In this document: piece after piece, positions 29,660-39,114 of the stretch | Numbering within the stretch: the first letter of the stretch is position 1 | How the letters are laid out: the number at the start of each line of letters is the position of its first letter | Assembly: GCA_018136815.1 (NCBI GenBank) | Contig: CM030933.1 | Span: 4,754,557-4,818,556 of the forward strand | Reading direction: 5' to 3' | DNA: 64,000 nt | DNA from: Isochrysis galbana | Taxonomy: Eukaryota > Haptophyta > Isochrysidales > Isochrysidaceae | Notes under the pieces: generated by a model | The model's input: the letters and a program-made list of their open reading frames with translations, nothing else | Databases searched by the model: none | What the model was told of the DNA's origin: nothing | Program-made: the position numbers and the translations under genes

Positions 29660-31480
29660 TCAAGGCAGTGGATTGTAGCCGTTTCTCTGGCGCTGTTCAT
29701 TGACGTAGCTCGGGGTGGGCAGCGCGGCCTTCGGCCGGTCATTCGGCGCCGCTCTCGGCGCCTCTAGATCAGGCGCCACGCCCCCGTGCACTTCATAAGG
29801 ACTGGTCCCGCCGAGCCGGTGCAGCTTGCGTTGTGCCTTTCTCTTCGAGAAGTAGCTATAGATGCCAGTAGACCAGAAGAGCTGGTCGACGACAAACATC
29901 TGGAGTACGTTCGGAAAGAGGACGAGTGGGAGGATGACGCAACTCAGCAAGGTCAGCAAGCCAAAGGTCCCGAGGAAGAGTGGGAGTCCAAACACCACCA
30001 CCATGCAAGTGAAGAGAAAGGTAGAACCGCCGATGAGCTCGGGATCCTGCCATGAGAAGATGAGATCGTCAACGCTTACGTCCTCGTTGCCCTTGTTCAT
30101 GACCTTCCATTGAACCTCTTTGTTCGTGCGCACCACGGCGTCCATTTCAACGGGGTAGGTAAGCCAGGTCGACTTCCGGATCCCCACATCGCCAATCATT
30201 GCAGCAAGCGGATCAGGGGAGAGGTGCGGCTCGAGGAGCTTCCAAAGGGCCTCCCTGTCGCCCCCGGCCGATTCGAAGTACACGTTGAAGCATCGCGTCA
30301 AGAACGGGCCAGGCGCGTGCAGCTTCCCGCCCCCCACCAAGAAGTTGAGGAAGAATAGCCACTGTTTCTTTCGAACCTCGATGTACAGGTGGTAGCCAGG
30401 TTTGCACAGCCACGGTAAGACCACAGGCGCAAGCGGATCCCAGTACATGCCGTGCTGATACGTGTTGGGCACGGCGGCCTCGTACATGCGCTTGAAAGGC
30501 TGGTTGCCCACCTGCGCAGCGCAGGCACGTGGCGGATGTTGGTATGCGAGCGATGCGCAAGCCACGCCAGCTGCGCGGGCAGAGACCAGGGGTGCGTACG
30601 CGTCGTCGTCCACCTGCGTCGAGGAAAAGGCGTAGACGAATATTTCACAGTCGGGGTGCAAGAGGAGTCCCTGGCGCGAGATCATCTCGTTGGTGGTCTC
30701 GTCAAAAAAATCATCGCCCCGACGAGTGATGCTCAGAGCCGGCGAGCTCCTGGAAAACGCGACAGCGTTGGGCCGGTGGGCGAGCGAGTTGGACACGGTA
30801 CGCGCCGGTGCGTGCTGCCGCACATCTAACGGGTGGGTGAGCAGGTGGACACGGCACACGCCGGCGCGTGACGCCGCACACCTAAGCTTGGGGTTTCTGA
30901 GATACCGCGCGAGCCCGATGATGCTCATCGTGCTCCCATCCTTGAGGCTGCGTATGCGGTCGTTGGTCATCTTGAGCAGATAGGCGAAGAGAGCGGCAAG
31001 GGCACCACCCATCGAGTGTCCCGTCACCGCCACGCGCTTCACCTCCTGCCACCGGCCCGCATACGGCCCATACTTGCCAAAGATGTCGACACGCAGCCAC
31101 GTGAAGAGCACCTCGAACGAGCGCACAATGTAGAGCTCGTGGCAGCGCGGCTCGCCTGGGAGGCAGGAGAGCTCGCCATCGTCGAAGAGGTCGTTCGGAT
31201 TGATCCCGCATCCAAACACGTTTGTGCGCAGCTCTATGAGCGAGCTGATGTCGGTGCCACGGAATGCGATGAGGAGGAGATCTTGACGGAGCTCACACAT
31301 GGCGGTCCCATCGGGGTGGGTGAGGAAGGGAGAGGCGGCTTGGCCAACGGGAGTCTTGTAGGAGCGGCCTGTCGCCCAGTGCATGCACTCCCATCCTAGC
31401 TGCACGTCGTAGCCGGGCGGCAGCGAGGTTCGGCACGAGCCAAGGAGAGAGGAGAGAGGGGCGGCCGCCATCTCTCTCAC
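29660..31480 (-). CDS. lipase class 3 family protein with C-terminal membrane segments
   Basis: Three inferred exons on the minus strand (31480-30882, 30749-30614, 30511-29660) give 528 residues. Both introns are multiples of three, so the frame also stays open without splicing; removing them restores the family spacing KLR|SSPALS and FSSTQ|VGNQPFKRMYEA. The serine elbow is VTGHSMGGALAALFA (Ser nucleophile of the GxSxG motif, ~170). The Asp is likely in QHGMYWDPLAPV and the His in PGYHLYIEV. This is the alpha/beta-hydrolase fold of Rhizomucor-type lipases, which hydrolyse acylglycerols. Towards the C-terminus, FLFTCMVVVFGLPLFLGTFG and LLTLLSCVILPLVLFP form one long or two short membrane segments, followed by a basic, Pro-rich tail. 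The protein is therefore probably membrane-anchored. The start is at 31480 or the second Met at 31471. Confidence 0.82.
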   Translation of the reverse strand: MREMAAAPLSSLLGSCRTSLPPGYDVQLGWECMHWATGRSYKTPVGQAASPFLTHPDGTAMCELRQDLLLIAFRGTDISSLIELRTNVFGCGINPNDLFDDGELSCLPGEPRCHELYIVRSFEVLFTWLRVDIFGKYGPYAGRWQEVKRVAVTGHSMGGALAALFAYLLKMTNDRIRSLKDGSTMSIIGLARYLRNPKLRCAASRAGVCRVHLLTHPLDVRQHAPARTVSNSLAHRPNAVAFSRSSPALSITRRGDDFFDETTNEMISRQGLLLHPDCEIFVYAFSSTQVDDDAYAPLVSARAAGVACASLAYQHPPRACAAQVGNQPFKRMYEAAVPNTYQHGMYWDPLAPVVLPWLCKPGYHLYIEVRKKQWLFFLNFLVGGGKLHAPGPFLTRCFNVYFESAGGDREALWKLLEPHLSPDPLAAMIGDVGIRKSTWLTYPVEMDAVVRTNKEVQWKVMNKGNEDVSVDDLIFSWQDPELIGGSTFLFTCMVVVFGLPLFLGTFGLLTLLSCVILPLVLFPNVLQMFVVDQLFWSTGIYSYFSKRKAQRKLHRLGGTSPYEVHGGVAPDLEAPRAAPNDRPKAALPTPSYVNEQRQRNGYNPLP

Positions 31481-31499
31481 GCTCTCTTCGCTCTCTTCT

Positions 31500-31598
31500 T
31501 TTCTCTCTGCGCTCTGTTGTCCTCCCTCTCATCCCCTCTCCACCTCCCCTGTTCTCTCTTCCTGTCTCTTCTCTCTCTCTCCCTTTCCCCCTCTCCCC

Positions 31599-31629
<31 letters not shown>

Positions 31630-31690
31630 CCCCCTCTCTCTCTCCCTCACTTTCTCCTCTCTCTCTCCCCTTTCTCCCCTCGCTTCCTTT
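31500..31690 (-). promoter_or_regulatory. CT tract upstream of the lipase (GA on its sense strand)
   Basis: Nearly pure CT/CCCTCT repeats begin within 20 bp of the start codon. A second CT-rich block lies at 31950-32165. Confidence 0.45.
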
Positions 31691-32316
31691 GTACCACTAT
31701 GCGATGCTCTCCTTGACAGAAAAACAGCACACGGCGAGAAGAAGAAAGACGGCGCCGCACGCCCCCTTTCCTCCTCCACATCACAAAGTATTAGAGGGAA
31801 GGCATGGAAGAAGAAACGTATAGCGGCTCCCCACCCTCTGCGAGAGAAGCACAAGAATCACGGGCAACGAGGACAAACATATATTATATGCCGATGAAGA
31901 TGAGACTGTATCTGATGAACGAGGCTGCGCTGCGCCGCCTACCTAGACTCTCTCTCTCTCCCTTCTTTCCCCGCGCCCCCTCCTCCTTCCCCTCTTCAGC
32001 TGCGCCTACTACTCTCTCCCTTCTCCCCCTTTTCTCCCTCTCTCTTCCCTCTTCTTCCTCTCTCTCCATTCCATGCATGTCCCCATCCTGTGGCTCACTG
32101 CTCACTCCTCCTCAGTCCCCTTCTTCTCTCTGCTCTTGATTTCTCTCTCTCTCTGGTCCTCTCTCCTGCGTTCTCTTCCCTTCTCTTCGTTTTCCAGAGT
32201 TCTTATATGTGTACAAGCTGCCCTGGCGCGTGATTAGCGGGGAGAACAAGGACAGGGAGGGGGAGAGGGCGGCAGGTAATCCCACGACTCTACTCTTAAA
32301 AACCCTCCGCAGCCAT
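31691..32316. other. intergenic, CT-rich
   Basis: No gene recognised; CT clusters at 31950-32060 and 32140-32190. Confidence 0.35.
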
Positions 32317-32317
32317 T

Positions 32318-32523
32318 CTCGGACAAAAAATTCCGTCCTAGAAACTAGGACCACGTCCTAGAAAATTCTTGGATTTCTAGGACTCTGCCGATCATGCCTC
32401 CATTATAGCCTATGGTGAGCTTATGAGACATCCCATCACCTGAAGCAAACCATCTCCACATCCCATTCAACCTTAGCTCTCCCCATCACCAACTCACAAC
32501 TCTGCGGAGTTTGTCTTTGCTTA
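32318..32523 (-). repeat. element B, distal part, interrupted by MERA copy 2
   Basis: From CGGACAAAAAATTCCGTCCT to GTTGTCTTTGCTTA-like sequence it is the reverse complement of 45420-45625, nearly identical over ~200 bp. The continuation after the MERA element (33686 onward: CTTTTGCTACC) matches the continuation in the 45-kb copy (CTTCTGCTACC), confirming that MERA interrupted this repeat. Confidence 0.8.
32507..32523. repeat. target-site duplication, left, MERA copy 2
   Basis: GAGTTTGTCTTTGCTTA (17 bp), repeated exactly at 33669-33685. Confidence 0.9.
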
Positions 32524-33668
32524 AATTTAAATTTTCAACAAATTTTTATGGGTCGCGGCGCGGCAAAGGAACGGGACTAGCGCGCACACAAGACAGGACT
32601 CCCTGCCGCGGCGAGCGCAAGCACCCTTCCCCCTTATGCCACCCAGCTCTTCACTAGCTTACTACCTGCGCTAGCCGGAGCACCCCTCCCTCCACACTCA
32701 AACAGCCCCCCACGCCCGGATCCTGTTCTGGTCTCGCAGGCAAGGGGGCCTAATGGGAGGGTGAGGAGCAACTCCTCAAAGAGGAGCTTTGGGGAAGGAG
32801 ATGTTTGAGTGAGGGCGCTATACCCTTGCGCTAGGCATGGGCAGCGACGCCGCCTCAAGACATGTCCTCCCTCTGGTCTTGAGTCGAAATTTTTGGTGTT
32901 TGAAACCGAGGGCGAGGGGGTTTGTGCTTCTTGGGTTGGTTGTAGTGTGATGAGGGAGTGGGAGATGGAGTGAAGTGTTGAAAGAGGGCCCAAGGCAGGG
33001 CACTGAGTTGTAGGCACTTGTGGCCCACAAGCGTGGGGTGAAGACGGGAAGTGTATCAACATGTGTCTTGAATTGAATTTTTTGGTGCTTTGAACACAGG
33101 GCGGGGGGGTTCGTGCTGTTTGGGTTGGTTGAAGTGTGAAGGGGGAGTGGGAGAGGGAGTCTAGTGTTGAAAGAGGGCCCAAGGCAGGGCACTGAGTGAT
33201 TGGTACTAGTGGCCCACAAGAGTGGGGTGAAGATGAGAATTGTGTCAACAAGTTGGAAAACAGAGGCATGGGGTGCTCTCCGTATGGGGTTGATGGTTGT
33301 GAAGTGCCCTCCCATGTTGGGTGCACTGATGGTAGAGGTTTCCACCATGGGGAGGGCAGCTGAGCTGCCCTCCCACATGAGGTGCTCTTGGGGTGGGAAG
33401 GTGTCCCACGGTAGGAGGGGGTCTCAAAGACCCCCTGCATCTGCATGATGCGCAGAGCCATGGTGGCAACCTGTTCGGTGCCAGTGCTCGCCACCCCGCG
33501 CGCTTGCGCGGGTGTGGTTTGGATGGGTTGGATGGGCTCTGAGAGGGCTTTCTGACGAGCCGCCTCGGGCGGCGTGGGGCGTCCCAGGTGGGGCGCGGTG
33601 GCGAGGGTCGCCTGGGGCTCGGGAGCGGTCGCGGCACGCTCCATAGTTCAAACTATAACAATAGTTTT
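32524..33668 (-). mobile_element. MERA element, copy 2
   Basis: A 1,145-bp, nearly identical, inverted copy of 13567-14702, with an exact 17-bp target-site duplication of different sequence. Read on the minus strand, it begins with AAAACTATTGTTATAGTTTG (hairpin) and ends with CATAAAAATTTGTTGAAAAT plus AT-rich sequence. The two copies share both termini exactly, which defines the element. Confidence 0.9.
32634..33644 (-). CDS. MERA element reading frame, copy 2
   Basis: 336 residues starting MERAATAPEPQATLATAP, the same Pro/Ser/Thr-rich low-complexity protein as at 13593-14597. The visible differences include an extra MQ near residue 68, YRG for NSG and KKF for KNF. The frame has been kept. 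No known domain. Confidence 0.5.
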   Translation of the reverse strand: MERAATAPEPQATLATAPHLGRPTPPEAARQKALSEPIQPIQTTPAQARGVASTGTEQVATMALRIMQMQGVFETPSYRGTPSHPKSTSCGRAAQLPSPWWKPLPSVHPTWEGTSQPSTPYGEHPMPLFSNLLTQFSSSPHSCGPLVPITQCPALGPLSTLDSLSHSPFTLQPTQTARTPPPCVQSTKKFNSRHMLIHFPSSPHACGPQVPTTQCPALGPLSTLHSISHSLITLQPTQEAQTPSPSVSNTKNFDSRPEGGHVLRRRRCPCLAQGYSALTQTSPSPKLLFEELLLTLPLGPLACETRTGSGRGGLFECGGRGAPASAGSKLVKSWVA

Positions 33669-33685
33669 GAGTTTGTCTTTGCTTA
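33669..33685. repeat. target-site duplication, right, MERA copy 2
   Basis: GAGTTTGTCTTTGCTTA, identical to 32507-32523. Confidence 0.9.
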
Positions 33686-34270
33686 CTTTTGCTACCTTCT
33701 TGTGAGTGATTTTGTAGCAACTTCGTCGAGTCCCACCGTGTTCCCAAGCGAGTCCCCCCGAGTTCCCGAGTCTATACCCCGAGTCAACGAGTCAATACAA
33801 GTCAAGCACGCGCCTGAGCCACCCCCAGTCGCCTGCCACCACCTCCCACAAGCCTCCTTCCGCACTTCCGCGCCCGCCGTGCTCCGTGCGTGCGTCATGC
33901 GTCGTGCGTCGATCACCATGCCCGTAGTCACCCCCGAGGAAAGCTCTATGAGCTCCCCACAAGAACCGCGTTCCGCGCTAGCTGCCGGCGCGCCCTCGCA
34001 GGCAATCTCCAAGAGTGAGATGAGCCTTGCCCTGACAAGCACAAAATCTTCGCTCGCGCCTTCGGCTCCGGTGCTCCGGTCGCCATGTCGAGTTCTCCCG
34101 ACGAGATGAACGAGATGGCCTGAGGGCCCGACGAGATGAACGAGATTTTTCGGGAACGGAACTGGACGAGGAGTTTCCCCACTAAGCTTGGTCGTAATGC
34201 GGTGAAACCGGGGCGGAAGGAACTGGCAAGGAAGCCGGCAGGAAGGCAGAGGAAATGTCTTGGCAAGGCG
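33686..34270. other. intergenic, no gene recognised
   Basis: The first ~40 bp continue element B. GAACGAGAT and CGACGAGATGAACGAGAT repeat near 34095-34150. No gene. Confidence 0.35.
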
Positions 34271-34274
34271 ACGG

Positions 34275-34440
34275 AGGCAGGATTTTAACGGTAGGCGAGG
34301 CAGGAATTTAACAGTAGGAAGAGGCAGGAATTTAACAGTAGGAAGGCAGGATTTTTAACGGTTTAACGGTAGAAGAAGGGCGTGGAATTTACTGGTAGAA
34401 GAAGAGCGCGGAACTTAACTGTAGAACAAGAGCGGAGAGG
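34275..34440 (+). repeat. degenerate tandem repeat, unit ~25-30 bp
   Basis: Successive units of GGCAGGAATTTAACAGTAGGAA, later GTGGAATTTACTGGTAGAAG and GCGGAACTTAACTGTAGAAC, form about six imperfect copies next to the tRNA-like sequence. Confidence 0.65.
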
Positions 34441-34477
34441 AGAAGGAGCGGGGCTCGAACTGCAGAGCGCTCCGTCC

Positions 34478-34550
34478 GGACTCGAACTCGCGACCCAGAG
34501 CAAAAGGTTGGTGGAGGCGGTGCTGGGTTGAACCACTATGCCACGTGAGA
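34478..34550 (-). ncRNA. tRNA-like Pol III promoter, possible SINE head
   Basis: On the minus strand, a perfect A-box-like TGGCATAGTGG (34543-34533) is followed 44 bp later by a B-box-like AGTTCGAGTCC (34488-34478). Spacing and motifs are those of a tRNA gene, but the T stem around TTCGAGT does not pair well and no normal anticodon arm is evident. A decayed tRNA or the head of a tRNA-derived SINE whose body would be the repeat at 34275-34440 is more likely than a working tRNA. Confidence 0.4.
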
Positions 34551-35390
34551 GTTTACGTAGCCAAAGGGCCGAGGGCTACCGCTCGCAGTGCCAACACCGT
34601 AAAAACAGCTTTTACGGAAATACGTACTTAAAGTACTAGGGTTAATGGGTTAATGGTGCACCCATACTGTATCACCCATCTAGGCTGATTTCCCACCTAG
34701 GCTGGCGGCGCTGCGTGTCCGTGTTCGTGTGTTCGTGTGTGGGCCTTGCACTCACGCCCGCGCCGTCTCAATCTCAGACGTCCGCGCCCACAAAGCGGGC
34801 TTGGATTGGCGGTTTCACGCGAGGCCCTGCAACCGGCCGGCAACCTGTTTGCTGCTTGCTGCCCCAACCCCACTCAAGTAACCCGTACCCCCCCCCCCCC
34901 CCACCCCCCGAGCGTGCCCCCTGACGAGCCTCGGTCTTCACGAGTCCAACGTCGTCGTTGGCGGGGGCGGGCAGACGGGGGGATGAAGGAGACGGGAGGA
35001 TGGGCGCGCCCCCCCGCCACGGTTCGTCAATGTTCGAGCCCTTCTCAGCGGTTTTGGATGGGGCAGAGAGAGAGGGGGGCGGGGGCGGGGGGTCCGGGGG
35101 GGGTGAGGGGGGGGGGGAGAAGGCTGGCAGAGGGGAGAGAGAGAGAAGGAAAGGAGAGAGTGGGGGAGGGGGCGGGGGCGGGGGGGGGGGGAAGGGGAGG
35201 GGGGGGGTGGAGCAGTTGAGCGGCAGTCAGTGAGGGCGGCGGCGGGGGGAAGGGGGGGGGGGCGGGGGGGAAGGAGGGGGGAAGGGGGAAGGGGGGGGAG
35301 AGAAGCTGTCTGTTGCGCGCGGCGGTGGTTCAACGTCCTCCTCCTCTCGAACGTTTGAGGCGGAGGAGGGGGGGGGGGCCGCGGGGGGCG
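34551..35390. other. intergenic, G-rich
   Basis: Poly-C at 34889-34901 and long G-rich tracts at 35075-35115, 35155-35215 and 35240-35305. Reading frames here are compositional artefacts. Confidence 0.4.
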
Positions 35391-35391
35391 G

Positions 35392-35468
35392 GGAGAGAGA
35401 GAGAGAGAAAAGGCGCCTCTCTCTCTCTCTCTCCCTCCCTCTCTTCTCTCTTCTCTCTCTCTCTCCCT

Positions 35469-35507
<39 letters not shown>

Positions 35508-35940
35508 CCTCTCTCTCTCTCATCCCCGCCGCCGCCCGCGTCCCTCTCGCTCTTCTCTTCTCTCCTCTCTCCCCTCGTTTGGTAGATTTCTCCTCTTCCC
35601 GTCCCTTCATTCCGTCCTCGTCGAGCCCGACAGGAGACCAACAACAACGCGGCTCGCACCCTTCACGCACAGGAACTATCCACAGTACCACGGGCCTAAA
35701 TTCCATAAACTCACGGTCGCTCCCCGAGCGCTTCAGCGCAGCGAGCGAGAGAGGTGCACACTTCGTATCGTATATCTTTCTCTCTCCTACACACTCTCTC
35801 TCTCGCTCGCCCCTCTCCACACTGATATCTAACCCTCCTCAATCCTCAAGATTTCGCCTCTCTTTCTTCTCTCTTCACCCCCTGCTCCTTCCCCCTCTCT
35901 GCGGCTTCTCCACTCCCCGCCCCCCTCCGCCCCCCCCTCC
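35392..35940 (+). promoter_or_regulatory. GA then CT tracts upstream of the CaaX protein
   Basis: GA repeats at 35392-35410 pass directly into CT repeats from 35418 to 35522; a second CT/C-rich block (35778-35950) leads to the start codon. Confidence 0.4.
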
Positions 35941-35952
35941 TCCCTCCCCACC

Positions 35953-37134
35953 ATGTTCATGATGGGCTCCCTTGGCGGCGACGACGACGACGCGCAGTTG
36001 GGTGGGCTCAACCCATGGGCCTCACTCATGCAGGACTCCCTCGAGGACGTCGTCGAGGGCAACACCCGCAAGTGGGAGATGCTCAAGATGGTCGCTGACA
36101 ACTGCGCCGACCACACCGTCGCAGAGTTTGCCGCCTCCTCTTTCCCTGACTCTGCGCGGCTCGAGGCAGCGAGGAAGCTGATCTCGAACCACCTGGCGGT
36201 GCTCAAGGACATCACCAATCCGAGTCCCTCCACCCAAAAGGAACTCGTCCGTGTGCCACGCTCCGAGGGGAAGTATGTCGACATGTTTCTGCTCGAGGTG
36301 GCGAGGCGCCTGCTGGGCAAGCGGCCACACGTGCCGGATGCGGCGGTGCTCGACAAGTTCATCGAAGAGAAGATGGACCCGACGAATGAGAAGATGCGCC
36401 AGGCCTGGCAGATGGCCGCGCAGTACCTCAATGGCCGCACCCAGTCAACACCAGAGCAGAAGAAGGGGCGCAACCCCGACATGAGTTACGAGGCCGCCAT
36501 GGCCTTCCTCTCGGTCTGCAACGAGATTGGCGAGCCGGAGCAAAAGTGGTTCGCACTGCGCGGCATGATCAACGCAGGCGGCCTCGACGCACCCACCACC
36601 ACCTACGGCGTCGCCGCGCAGCAGCCTAAGGAGGCTCGGATGGAGGCGGCGAAGAGGCTTGTCAACAACCACTACAATGTCTTGATTGACATCACCAACC
36701 CGGCGCCCGAGACGCAGCACGAGCTGCAGCGGATCCCCGTGCAGTACCGGCCAATGGTGGACGCCTTCCTTCGCGAGATGTGCCGCCGGCTCCACGGCCG
36801 CCGGCCTGGGCCCGAGGCGTACGCCCTCTTCAGGATGGTTGAGGAGCCGCTCGAGCAGGGCAACCAGGAGCAGCTAGCAGTTTGGGGCGCGGCCGCCACA
36901 TACCTCACGGGGCGCATCCAGTCCGTGCCCGACCAGAAGCCGGGCCGCAACCCGGATATGAGCTTGGCCGCCGCGACCGCCTTCGTCCAGGTCGCGCAGG
37001 AGATAGGTATGGGCAGACCGATCGAGGTCGAGGAGCCACCTAGCCAATGGGACCTTTCTGCGACTGTCGCGGCGCCCACCAAGTCCAAGGGCGGTGGCAG
37101 TGGCAAGGACAAAGATGGCTGTGTCATCTGCTGA
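35953..37134 (+). CDS. two-repeat protein with C-terminal CaaX box, family unknown
   Basis: A single-exon frame of 393 residues. Residues ~65-195 and ~220-350 are two copies of one ~125-residue domain. Each has EAA(R/K)(R/K)L(I/V)(S/N)NH, then V-L-DITNP, a Q-EL-R-P segment, a VD-FL-E--RRL-G(K/R)RP block, a YL(N/T)GR-QS-P-QK block, and GRNPDMS with (V/C)--EIG at the end. The predicted structure is helical. The C-terminus reads GGGSGKDKDGCVIC; Cys-Val-Ile-Cys at the very end fits a CaaX prenylation signal after a flexible, basic linker, as in small GTPases. The N-terminus (GGDDDDAQ) is acidic. I do not recognise the family. Prenylation would place it on the cytosolic face of a membrane. The start lies in a good context (CACCATGTT) after the CT tract; a Met three codons later is possible. 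Confidence 0.75.
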   Translation: MFMMGSLGGDDDDAQLGGLNPWASLMQDSLEDVVEGNTRKWEMLKMVADNCADHTVAEFAASSFPDSARLEAARKLISNHLAVLKDITNPSPSTQKELVRVPRSEGKYVDMFLLEVARRLLGKRPHVPDAAVLDKFIEEKMDPTNEKMRQAWQMAAQYLNGRTQSTPEQKKGRNPDMSYEAAMAFLSVCNEIGEPEQKWFALRGMINAGGLDAPTTTYGVAAQQPKEARMEAAKRLVNNHYNVLIDITNPAPETQHELQRIPVQYRPMVDAFLREMCRRLHGRRPGPEAYALFRMVEEPLEQGNQEQLAVWGAAATYLTGRIQSVPDQKPGRNPDMSLAAATAFVQVAQEIGMGRPIEVEEPPSQWDLSATVAAPTKSKGGGSGKDKDGCVIC

Positions 37135-38560
37135 AGCAAGCGTCTCACACCTCGCCCGTCGCCGTGCCGGCGGCCTCGTTGCGCATGCTCCGGCGGCGCC
37201 GGAGGTTTTTGTGGCAGGCTAGCTGAGGGCAATCCTCCCGCTTGTAGTACCAGCTCAGGCATCCGGCGCGTCACCCTGCACCATAGGCGTGACGCTCGTC
37301 CTCGCACGCGCTCACGCGCGCCATATCGAGATGTGCCGGCCTCCCATGCCGCCCGGCAACGCGGGCCGGCTCACACATGCTCCTCATGCCTTCTTCCAAT
37401 TGTGATCCACCGCGGCCATGCATGCCGGCGGGGGCGGGCCCCTGGCAGAGCACGTCCCTGTGCGGCTCTGTCTATTCCAGTCTATGCCACGCGCGTGCAC
37501 ACAAGCTCTTACCACGCTAGCCTCTTGCGCGTCTTGTGACGTCGTTTGTCGTCTGTGATCTTTGTGTCACCGCCGGCGCCCGGCCGGTCTTCGCGGGACC
37601 CGCTGTGTTCTTTGCTTGAGCACGCCATGCCGCTTTCCTCTTCCTCCGTCAAAGCATGTTGCAGTCAACGACGCCATTTCTAGCTTCCCAGTCGTTCCCT
37701 CGTCCAATTACTTAGTCGTGTTCTATAGCTGTAAAGAAGGTATGTATGATGTGTCAGTGTCAATGCGTGTGGGGGAGGGATATTTTTGGCTGCGTGCTCA
37801 ACTTATACTTAGCACGGCCCCCGTCTCCCACCCCTCCTTGGTTCGGCAACTCCAAGTTCCCCCTCGCGTTGAAATTAACCCCGCGTTCCGAGAGCTCTCT
37901 TCATTCCTCTCTCGCCCGTCTCGCTCTCGCTCCTTGCTCCTCGCTCTTTCTCTCTCGGCACAGTTGCACAGTTCTACCCCGATGCACAGGGTGTTGGTGT
38001 TGGTGTAGATGGTCCGTTTATGTTTATGTTATGTTAGTTTTTTGTCTTTTGTGTTTGTGTCGTCGTTTTCCGTTTTCTGTTCCGTTCTCCTTCGTGATCC
38101 GCGTCGGTCCTGTCGCCCCCATCATGTCTGCCCCTGCCGTCACTCAGTTCGCGTCTGTTGTCTGTGTTGTATTCCTGCCCATTAAAAATTTTTCTTGAAG
38201 ATGACTACTACGTTGCTAGCCGCCATCCCCTTTTCTGGGGTCTACGCCTGACATCGCCTTCGCCCTACCCTCACTCCCCTTCCCGTTCCCCCCCTCGTTC
38301 CTTTTTGTTTGGTTTCGGGGGGTCGGCTCACGTACACTACTTTGGGCCTAACGCGGGGGGAGCGGGGAGCGCGGGAGGACGGGCCTTTTGTATTCAGTAT
38401 TCTGCTTGAGTGGGGGCGTATTCGTGTGTGCCGGCCTGTGTGGGGGCCCAGCCTTGCGGCTTTCCCCACGGTGTTCTACGTTTGTGGGGCGCTTCGCCTC
38501 GCGCTCCCAGGGGTTATCTTTGGTTTTCGTCTTGCTTTACTTTTTCGTTTTCGTGTTTGA
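37135..38560. other. intergenic, no gene recognised
   Basis: 3' flank of the CaaX protein gene, then CT-rich and T-rich sequence (38020-38090). Nothing recognisable in any frame. Confidence 0.35.
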
Positions 38561-38724
38561 TTAATTAATTATGTGTGTTCTGTTCTATCTTTAGTTTTTG
38601 TGCCAATCGTGTTAGTTTGAGGCTTGGTGCTAGTTGTTCGTTATCTACGATTTGGAAGAGTGAGTGGAAGTCGTTTGTGTCTATTCTTTTTTTGGGTTGC
38701 CGGCCCATGTCGGCTTGGGCTCTT

Positions 38725-39114
38725 CTAGACGTGTCGGTGGAGTTGCCGAAGTGTGCCGCTTTCTTTGCAAAGCTCGGTAAATCGTATGATTATTCTATGT
38801 ATGACGTGATCGCTGTGGAATTTTGTGTCGTCGTAGTGGATCCGGTAGAAGTCCGTGAGTATGTATCGCCATGCTAGTAGGTATAGAATCTCTCTAGAGT
38901 CTAGAGTGCGAGGTGGGGTTGTCGCGGCGTTATGAAGAGCCGCTGTCGGTAGGAAATCAAATTCGTCGTGGGCACTCTCTCCGCGCTCCGCGTTGGTCAA
39001 CGTCCTCGCGTATCTTTTGAAGTCTTCTCCAAATTTTAGGAGGTCCAGGGCGATGTGGTGAAAAGCCCAGCTGACCCTATCGAATGCTTTCTCCCAGTCG
39101 AGCGTCGGTCGCAC
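38725..39114 (-). mobile_element. internally deleted LINE fragment (RT motif joined to C-terminus)
   Basis: Minus-strand residues TLDWEKAFDRVSWAFHHIAL match the reverse-transcriptase motif with the first catalytic Asp (LDxxKAFDxV). After a short gap come LLAWRYILTDFYRIHYDD and IIIRFTELCKESG, the C-terminus of the family seen at 13215-15720. The RT palm beyond motif A and the zinc-finger region are missing, so the copy is dead. Confidence 0.7.

Noticed and set aside
34478-34550. Functional tRNA gene
   Set aside because: A and B boxes are good, but the T stem and anticodon arm do not pair; kept only as a tRNA-like element.
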